Origin: Lachnoanaerobaculum umeaense
Lineage (GTDB): Bacteria; Bacillota; Clostridia; Lachnospirales; Lachnospiraceae
DNA: 64,000 nt
Direction: 5' to 3'
Assembly (NCBI RefSeq): GCF_003589745.1
Contig: NZ_CP032364.1
Span: 1,984,001-2,048,000, forward strand
Below are positions 58,046 to 64,000 of this stretch, in pieces (position 1 is the first letter of the stretch; each line of letters starts with the position of its first letter). The translations under genes were made by a program, and so were the position numbers. The notes beneath the pieces were generated by a model. That model was not told the DNA's origin. It worked only from the letters and a program-made list of their open reading frames with translations, and did no database searches.

Positions 58046-60274
58046 CTAAAAGTCTCCAAAATCAAAGTCTTCGAGTATCTCAGTGTCCACTTCCTTTATC
58101 TCAGAGTTTATTATTTCACTTACTGCCTGAGCATTGAGTCCCCATATTTCACCAAGATTTTCCGCAATCATATCCTTTTCCTTTGCACTGTATTCTACAA
58201 AGGCTCTCCTTAAAAATACCACCGAGCGTCTAAATTCCTCTTCATCCAAAGTATCCAGATACTCACTGAGGCTCTCCCAAAGTGTAAGTCTCCCTATAAG
58301 AGCATAATGATTTCTCATAGACAGACCTGCAAACCAGTTTGCACCAAGTTCTGCAGGCATACCAATAGAAAGTCGTCTTGATACTTCTTTTCTAAGAGTC
58401 GGCTCATCTATCTTACCTACATCAAGCAGTATTGCTGTAGCAAGTCCGGAGATTTTTGTGTTTAAATCATCTCTATTTGAGAGTTCCATAAGCTTATCAA
58501 TCCAAAGGCTCTCATCCAAAAAGTCCTGTACCATAAAAACATTATGTATTTTTTGAATATCATCTGCCAAAGTGGCTGCCGCTATATCATCACATGTCGA
58601 CTCTCCAACCAGCATAAGTGCAGCTCTGATACAAAGTCTTTTTACAATAGGCACCAAAGGTTCTCTGTCCAGTTTTCTGATATCACCAAATGAAATCATA
58701 TTTGAAAGTTTACTCACAGTGCCTGCGATATCATGTATTGATATTGTACCATTTGCCATCTCATCAAGACTTCTTTTCGCACCCTCTACTATCTTAGGCA
58801 GTCCGCAATTAAATGCAGCTTCTATAACCTCCGCTATTTCAGATATCTTTGTAGCCTCCAATAGCCTTTCACTCAATACAAAAGCTACTGCATCCGCTAT
58901 AGTATCTCCCTTTAATACACTTTCAACTATCTGTATCTCAGCTTCCGGTGTCCACTGAAGTATCCAGTTCTCAGCCCAAGTTGCATTATCCTGATTGCTT
59001 CTTTTTATCTGTGCAAAATCTATTCCAAGTACAACAAGTCTGTATAAGAAAAATGATCTGTTTAAGTCAAGAAAAGCACTCTCCTTTGACTTTACTCTTA
59101 AGTTTTCTCTTAAATCAAGCTGCAATGGTGTTGCTACAAGTTCCTTATATTTTTCAAGCTTTAACTGCTTAAGTTTAGAAGTAAAATCGCTTTGAATAGA
59201 CGTCTGCATAGCATCCTGAGGAACACTACCTATCTTTTTGCCTATATCAGTTTCGGCAAAGCCCATTGCCATATCACCAAAGCTTCCGCCACCTATACAG
59301 GTAATACTTGCATCCTTTAAATCTTCAAGTGTAGGAACAGAACCTCCACGAATAATGGCAAGTTCTCTTGCAAGCCTTGTCGCCTCTATTACCTGAGCGG
59401 ATGAAACAATTCCACCATGCTCTCTCATATACTTTGCCAAAGTGCTAAGATACTTTCTTTCATGATAAGTAGTATCGCCATTTAAGAATCCCTGCCAAAG
59501 TAGCTCGTAATACGACGGGGCTGCATTTCCTGCACCATAACCGGTTCTTTTACTAAGTCTATAGTAAGAATATGGCATCAATGTAACATTGGATTCTCTT
59601 CTCACCAATTCTTTATATTCCTTATCAGACATTGCTCCTTCAAGGCTTTCAATAGCTGATGTATGAAAAGCGCCTGTTATAGCCACTATCTTTTCAGTAT
59701 CAAATCCCTTTTCTATATATTCCTTTATCTTTCTTTTCATAAAGCTTTCACGGACTATATCTCTTATAAAAGATTTGTCATCTGAATTTGTATCTTTTCT
59801 TAGGCTTTCTCCAAACAAAGCACTACCGGATCTATAGCCCTGCATATCCTCACTCTGCTCTAAGTTTCTCTCCCAAAAACCTTCCATATCTATTTTAATA
59901 CTTTTCTTTGAATTTGTTTCTGAGATAATCTCCTCTTCTTGAATATCGTCATTCTTTTTATCAAGTCCCAGAATTATATCTGATTCCAAGTCAAAAAAAT
60001 GGCATTCTTTATTATTTTCCATTGCCCAAAGAATTGCCTGATACTCCGGTGAATATTCTGCAAACGGATAGAGAATCGTATCAATAGGTGCTTCCTTTGT
60101 GTATGCCATAATTGCAAATGGAGGAACAAGTTTTTTTGAGACAATATCATCTATCAAAAAGTCAAAATCCGCCGGTCCCTCTATAAGCACAAGTGCAGGC
60201 TTTATTTCATCCAAAAACTGTCTTAGAAAATATGCACCTGCAGGTGAAAAATGTCTAATTCCAAAAGTTTTCAT
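58046..60274 (-). CDS. DUF5682-family protein of a MoxR/SWIM system
   Basis: This is a 742-residue protein. Residues ~1-215 carry motifs like those of TraB/ChaN/EreA-type hydrolases: GIRHFSP (5-11), LVLIEGPADF (28-37), RESFMKRKIKEYI and GAFH (201-204). The rest (~300-735) is helical with HEAT-like units. The family has no proven activity; E. coli YehM appears related. AGGAGG precedes the start, and only 9 bp separate it from both neighbours. Confidence 0.82.
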   Translation of the reverse strand: MKTFGIRHFSPAGAYFLRQFLDEIKPALVLIEGPADFDFLIDDIVSKKLVPPFAIMAYTKEAPIDTILYPFAEYSPEYQAILWAMENNKECHFFDLESDIILGLDKKNDDIQEEEIISETNSKKSIKIDMEGFWERNLEQSEDMQGYRSGSALFGESLRKDTNSDDKSFIRDIVRESFMKRKIKEYIEKGFDTEKIVAITGAFHTSAIESLEGAMSDKEYKELVRRESNVTLMPYSYYRLSKRTGYGAGNAAPSYYELLWQGFLNGDTTYHERKYLSTLAKYMREHGGIVSSAQVIEATRLARELAIIRGGSVPTLEDLKDASITCIGGGSFGDMAMGFAETDIGKKIGSVPQDAMQTSIQSDFTSKLKQLKLEKYKELVATPLQLDLRENLRVKSKESAFLDLNRSFFLYRLVVLGIDFAQIKRSNQDNATWAENWILQWTPEAEIQIVESVLKGDTIADAVAFVLSERLLEATKISEIAEVIEAAFNCGLPKIVEGAKRSLDEMANGTISIHDIAGTVSKLSNMISFGDIRKLDREPLVPIVKRLCIRAALMLVGESTCDDIAAATLADDIQKIHNVFMVQDFLDESLWIDKLMELSNRDDLNTKISGLATAILLDVGKIDEPTLRKEVSRRLSIGMPAELGANWFAGLSMRNHYALIGRLTLWESLSEYLDTLDEEEFRRSVVFLRRAFVEYSAKEKDMIAENLGEIWGLNAQAVSEIINSEIKEVDTEILEDFDFGDF

Positions 60275-60283
60275 GGCTGCCTC

Positions 60284-61369
60284 CTAGCCATTGAGCATCC
60301 TACATTCATTGTAGAGTCCAATCCACTCTTTTCCACGCTTTTTCATTATGTTCTCAAGGTACTCTTCCCAAACTTTTGAGTCTTTGGAATCTTCCTTTAC
60401 TATTGCACCTTGAAGTCCTGCCGCAAGGTCCGCATCACTTATCTCTCCGTCTCCAAAGCTACCTGCCAAAGACATACTGTTTGTAAGTAAGGATATAGCC
60501 TCTGCAGTAGAAAGTACATTTGCTGTGGATTTAATTTTTTGCTTTCCGTCAAGTGTCTCACCCTGTCTAAGCTCTCTGAATATTGTACAGACTTTTTTTA
60601 TTACCTCAGCCTCAGGCACCTTTGAAAGCAATGCCATACCTTCTGAAAGCTTCTCAATTCTGGTCTTTACTATATCCATCTCCTCTTCAAGAGTATTTGG
60701 ACTTGGAAGTACCACTATATTAAATCTTCTCTTTAGAGCGGCACTCATATCATTTACACCTCGGTCTCTGGTATTTGCTGTAGCTATTATGGAAAATCCC
60801 TTCTTAGCCGCACTATCCTTACCAAGTTCCGGAATCGAAATTCTCTTTTCGGAGAGAATTGAAATAAGGGCATCCTGTACCTCAGAAGCACAACGTGATA
60901 TCTCTTCAAATCTGGCAATCTTACCCTCTTCCATAGCCTCAAAAACAGGACTCTTTATAATTGCCTTATCACTTGGGCCTTCTGCTATAAGCATAGCATA
61001 ATTCCATGAGTATCTTATCTGCTCCTCTGTAGTTCCTGCAGTTCCCTGTATGACACAGGTTGAGTTACCATTTATAGCAGCACATAGATGCTCTGACAAC
61101 CATGACTTTGCAGTACCCGGCTCACCAATCAAAAGTAATGCTCTATCTGTTACCAAAGTAGCTATTGCTATTTCAACTATTCTTTTGTTTCCTATGTATT
61201 TTGGCATTATTTTAACACCATTGCACTCACCACCCATAATATACGTAAGTACAGATTTTGGTGACATCTTCCATCCTGTGGGAACAGGATTTTTTTCAGC
61301 CGTAATAAGTGCATCTATTTCTTTTTGGAACATGACCTCCGCCGGAAGCCTTTGTAATTCTTCGCTCAT
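60284..61369 (-). CDS. MoxR-type AAA+ ATPase
   Basis: Walker A GEPGTAKS (82-89), Walker B-like ARFEEISRC, sensor 1 ATANTRD and arginine finger ALKRRFN identify a MoxR AAA+ protein of the YehL type. These act as chaperone-like remodelers together with VWA proteins. I chose ATG at 61369 (after AGGTG) over the GTG that overlaps the ribosome site. 361 residues. Confidence 0.92.
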   Translation of the reverse strand: MSEELQRLPAEVMFQKEIDALITAEKNPVPTGWKMSPKSVLTYIMGGECNGVKIMPKYIGNKRIVEIAIATLVTDRALLLIGEPGTAKSWLSEHLCAAINGNSTCVIQGTAGTTEEQIRYSWNYAMLIAEGPSDKAIIKSPVFEAMEEGKIARFEEISRCASEVQDALISILSEKRISIPELGKDSAAKKGFSIIATANTRDRGVNDMSAALKRRFNIVVLPSPNTLEEEMDIVKTRIEKLSEGMALLSKVPEAEVIKKVCTIFRELRQGETLDGKQKIKSTANVLSTAEAISLLTNSMSLAGSFGDGEISDADLAAGLQGAIVKEDSKDSKVWEEYLENIMKKRGKEWIGLYNECRMLNG

Positions 61370-61381
61370 ATCTATCACCTT

Positions 61382-62215
61382 TTATTTCTTCTTAACTTCT
61401 ACAGTTTTCAAAAATTCAACCGACTTTTCATTATTAAATGTCTTTAAAGTCTCTATAGCATCAGTTTTACTTGCTTTATCAGATGTTTTTACAAGTTCAA
61501 TCAAAAAGTCTATATTATCTTCACTATACTTCAAAGACTGTATAGCCCTTTTCCTTATATCTTTCCTTGCCTCACCATTTATAACAAACAAGTAAAAATC
61601 ATTTTCTTCTTCTTTTGCAAGGTCCGCGATAATATCAAATCTCAGATACATCTCACTCTTTCCCATCGGATCAAAGCCTCTTTTTAGCGGTTCTACCATC
61701 ATCTTTCCATTTTCCATGATCCATCTTCCGATCATAAATGAGATCTCACTGTATCCGTCCCCGAGTCCTGCAATAAACTTTGCTAATATTCTATAGTCTA
61801 AGAATATATCAGGATTTTCTTTTTTTGCTTCCACCAATATATCCCATCTTCCACTTCCGGTTGTAGTTAATGCAGTAATAACAGGCTCAAGCATCTTATA
61901 AGAATAATTTCCGTTCACCTTTCCACAGCCCGCTTCAATATCTGAAAGCTCGCTGCTTTCATATATACCGGCCTGAGTTTCAAGTACCGCATCTACAAGT
62001 GCAAGCAGATCCAAAGTCTTCTCACCGGTATTATCACACACGAACAGATCCTCTGCCTGCTTTTTGATCTGGGCAAACACCGGTGCCGCCTTTGAAAGTG
62101 CTTCCATATCATCTACACATTTTTTCAGTCTGAAGTCTTCATTTATAAGAGAGCTGCCTGTAATTACACTGTTTCTTAATTGTTCCTGTAATTTATATAA
62201 AATATCTAAATTCAT
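61382..62215 (-). CDS. HEAT-like helical protein of the system
   Basis: This is a 277-residue all-helical protein with HEAT-like repeats in the C-terminal half (DIRKRAIQSLKYSEDNIDFLIELVKTSD, KTDAIETLKTFNNEKSVEFLKTV). GGGAGG precedes its start. It lies 11 bp after the SWIM gene and 12 bp before the ATPase, so it is surely part of the operon and probably an adaptor. Confidence 0.75.
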   Translation of the reverse strand: MNLDILYKLQEQLRNSVITGSSLINEDFRLKKCVDDMEALSKAAPVFAQIKKQAEDLFVCDNTGEKTLDLLALVDAVLETQAGIYESSELSDIEAGCGKVNGNYSYKMLEPVITALTTTGSGRWDILVEAKKENPDIFLDYRILAKFIAGLGDGYSEISFMIGRWIMENGKMMVEPLKRGFDPMGKSEMYLRFDIIADLAKEEENDFYLFVINGEARKDIRKRAIQSLKYSEDNIDFLIELVKTSDKASKTDAIETLKTFNNEKSVEFLKTVEVKKK

Positions 62216-62226
62216 AATAGCCTCCC

Positions 62227-63768
62227 TTAATATGCCAATCTAAGTATTTTGTTATCTGTGATAATACTTCTTGGCTCTACACAAATCTGCTTCAACCTTG
62301 AGTCATAATGTGCCAGTCCAAATAACACCTGATTTTTAAGATAATCTTTACTTGGAAGTCCAAATATTGAGTCCATTGCTGTTTTATCCTTAGTCATAGC
62401 CCTTAATAAGATCTGCTTTCCTTCTTTATCCTCTACTACAACATCTCTTCCATTTGTACCTATCTTTGCAAACTCAAAAAGTACTCCATAAGCATTATCG
62501 GATAAAGTAGCTTTCAATATGTTTTTAGCAGGCTTTAAAAACTCTGATATGCTCTTCTTTGCAAAGCTCCTTATCTTTTTGATATCATCTATATCCAAAG
62601 CTTCATCTGTGCTGCTCTCATAACGGATTCTTCTGTTTTCTCCCTCATTTGCAGGATAGAAATAAAGCTTTTCAATGAACTTTTTACCAAAGAAGCTGTC
62701 ATCTCTTTGAATATATTTCTTTGCTTTTAGAGGGCAATAATTGGCTGTATAATTTATATCTCCGGTATCAAGATCTATCCAATAGCCCTTATCTATATAT
62801 TCTGCCTTTACATCATCATATTCCGATATGAAGCTTAACTCAACCAGTGATACATTATCTTTTTTAAGACCTATTTCACCAAGTTCTTCAAGCTTCCAGA
62901 CTCCACCAAGTGCCTCATAGAGTATATTATCATCAGGGTTGGTAGAATCACTTTCAAGCTTTTTACTAAGGTAATCCCTTGCTCTCTTTTCGATATATCT
63001 AAGCTTTGTGAGCTCCTTTACAGCTAAAGATAACAAATACTCCTCAATATAGTCATTTGGATAATCTTTTCTTAACTCATCTATATATCTCTTAGGATAA
63101 TCATTTATTATTTCTTCTATAAACGCTTCATTTTTTATCGTTCTTAGAGATTTTAAAAATCTTTTAAATATTATCTGTACTCCCGGCAAATAGTAATCTC
63201 CCAACTGTTTTGCCAGTTCATCATATTTTTTATCGAATGCTTTATCCGCACAGGCTGCCACACCTGAACCGGTTATTTGATCCATAACATCTTTTAAAAG
63301 ATCCAGACCCTCAATCTGCTTCTTTATCTTCTTTGTTTTAGCCGCTTTTGAGGCTGCACTTGTTTTCTTAGGCTTATCAGGATTTTGCTCCTTTTCAATT
63401 TCTCTTTCTGCCTTTTTCTTTTCTCTTGCCTCTATCTTATTTCTCTTATCCAAGATATCCTGAGGAATCTCAGCCGTTTCAAAGCTCTTTCCCTCTTTCA
63501 TCTCAAACATCAAGCCTATAGCATGTTTGCATGGAAACTGTCTACTTGGACAAGAACATCTAAACACCGGTTCACCCTCTTTTTCAAAGTCTATGGAAAC
63601 ATTATAATTGCTCTTCCCACTTCCTTTGCACTCACCAAAATAAAGACTGTCATCAGCTGATTTCATTCTTTTTACAAAACTGTTCCCTGATGACAGCTTT
63701 CTGCCATTTGAAACCGCATTCGCATTAGGTGCTATAGAAACTATAGCCTGTTCATCAAAAGTTCTCAT
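62227..63768 (-). CDS. SWIM zinc-finger protein
   Basis: The SWIM motif C-x-C-x6-C-x-H is at 71-82 (CSCPSRQFPCKH). A Lys-rich linker (~100-150) follows, then a large C-terminal region (~160-510) without known domain. The opening FDEQAIVSIAPNANAVSNGRKLS is typical of YehQ-like SWIM proteins. It is the first gene of the five-gene operon. SWIM fingers bind nucleic acid or protein. Confidence 0.88.
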   Translation of the reverse strand: MRTFDEQAIVSIAPNANAVSNGRKLSSGNSFVKRMKSADDSLYFGECKGSGKSNYNVSIDFEKEGEPVFRCSCPSRQFPCKHAIGLMFEMKEGKSFETAEIPQDILDKRNKIEAREKKKAEREIEKEQNPDKPKKTSAASKAAKTKKIKKQIEGLDLLKDVMDQITGSGVAACADKAFDKKYDELAKQLGDYYLPGVQIIFKRFLKSLRTIKNEAFIEEIINDYPKRYIDELRKDYPNDYIEEYLLSLAVKELTKLRYIEKRARDYLSKKLESDSTNPDDNILYEALGGVWKLEELGEIGLKKDNVSLVELSFISEYDDVKAEYIDKGYWIDLDTGDINYTANYCPLKAKKYIQRDDSFFGKKFIEKLYFYPANEGENRRIRYESSTDEALDIDDIKKIRSFAKKSISEFLKPAKNILKATLSDNAYGVLFEFAKIGTNGRDVVVEDKEGKQILLRAMTKDKTAMDSIFGLPSKDYLKNQVLFGLAHYDSRLKQICVEPRSIITDNKILRLAY

Positions 63769-63799
63769 ATTCGATCCTTTCAGATATTATTTCTAAAAT

Positions 63800-63808
63800 A
63801 TTATATCA
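63800..63808 (-). promoter_or_regulatory. Extended -10 promoter of the SWIM operon
   Basis: TGATATAAT on the minus strand (TG one base before TATAAT), about 30 bp upstream of the start codon. No strong -35 box. Confidence 0.5.
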
Positions 63809-63857
63809 TATTTCATCCATATCCACATGAATGATCCTATGACCTTCCGACATATAA

Positions 63858-64000
63858 TTATCCTGCAAAAAATGTACCATCAAATACATCTTCTACATTC
63901 TTACCTTCTATTATAAATCCATACTCAGATGACTGTTCCATAGGTATACGGACAATAGATTCATCAGAAAGTTTATAATCTGTAAATGTTTTATTATCAG
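63858..64000 (-). CDS. Hypothetical protein, C-terminal part only
   Basis: The last 47 codons of a minus-strand gene, ending in TAA at 63858 (…VRIPMEQSSEYGFIIEGKNVEDVFDG). It lies 90 bp upstream of the SWIM gene in the same direction. Too short to identify. Confidence 0.5.
   Translation of the reverse strand, partial: DNKTFTDYKLSDESIVRIPMEQSSEYGFIIEGKNVEDVFDGTFFAG

Overview
The window looks like a chromosomal segment of a low-GC Gram-positive anaerobe of the Lachnospiraceae, possibly an oral lineage such as Lachnoanaerobaculum. This rests on the rRNA sequence character, the strong AGGAGG ribosome sites, the low GC content and protein families typical of that group (DUF438, TerD, DIP1984, TIGR01212, AGCS). 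The genus is inference.

Layout. (1) 1-8600 is the right end of a prophage or phage-like element. It holds a leftward early/lytic gene set (pentapeptide-repeat protein, Bro-type antirepressor, Xre regulators), an Xre repressor plus ImmA/IrrE-type protease immunity module, a PemK/MazF-like protein, a DUF3644 protein with a HEPN-type R-x4-H motif, and a tyrosine integrase next to tRNA-Leu(UAA), the likely attachment site. (2) 8685-14781 is a complete rRNA/tRNA operon on the minus strand, in the order tRNA-Ser(UGA), tRNA-Ser(GGA), 16S, 5S, tRNA-Ala(UGC), 23S, tRNA-Glu, -Met, -Asn, -Asp, -Leu. The 5S gene lies between 16S and 23S, and the 16S carries an insertion of about 115 nt at the tip of helix 44. 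An IS1202-type (ISNCY) element sits just upstream of the operon promoter and duplicated 28 bp that match the position of its UP element. (3) 16500-45616 is a housekeeping segment: MurA, envelope and regulatory proteins, DUF438/hemerythrin, TerD, HIRAN, WYL, sirtuin, tRNA-Arg, AGCS symporter, L,D-transpeptidase, a nonsense-disrupted acetamidase, a SUKH-like cluster, RlmD-type methyltransferase, PcrA, TIGR01212 radical SAM, a drug/metabolite transporter, a Nudix enzyme, SdpI-like, and SbcDC. (4) 45620-54700 is a graveyard of mobile DNA: a nonsense-disrupted IS1182, three internally deleted IS66 derivatives, a decayed MobQ-type relaxase with a recognisable oriT nic sequence, and an arsenic-type operon whose 3' half (arsC, acr3) has decayed. 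(5) 55179-63768 holds a sigma-factor stub, two paralogous lipoproteins with cystatin-like motifs, and a tight five-gene operon SWIM - HEAT-like - MoxR AAA+ - DUF5682 - VWA. The operon resembles the E. coli yehLMPQ type of MoxR/VWA system.

The most notable items are the SWIM/HEAT/MoxR/DUF5682/VWA operon, in which DUF5682 shows TraB/ChaN/EreA-like motifs; the adjacent cystatin-like lipoproteins; the 16S helix-44 insertion with the internal 5S gene; the oriT nic motif; and a repeated divergent leader with a conserved hairpin in the prophage.
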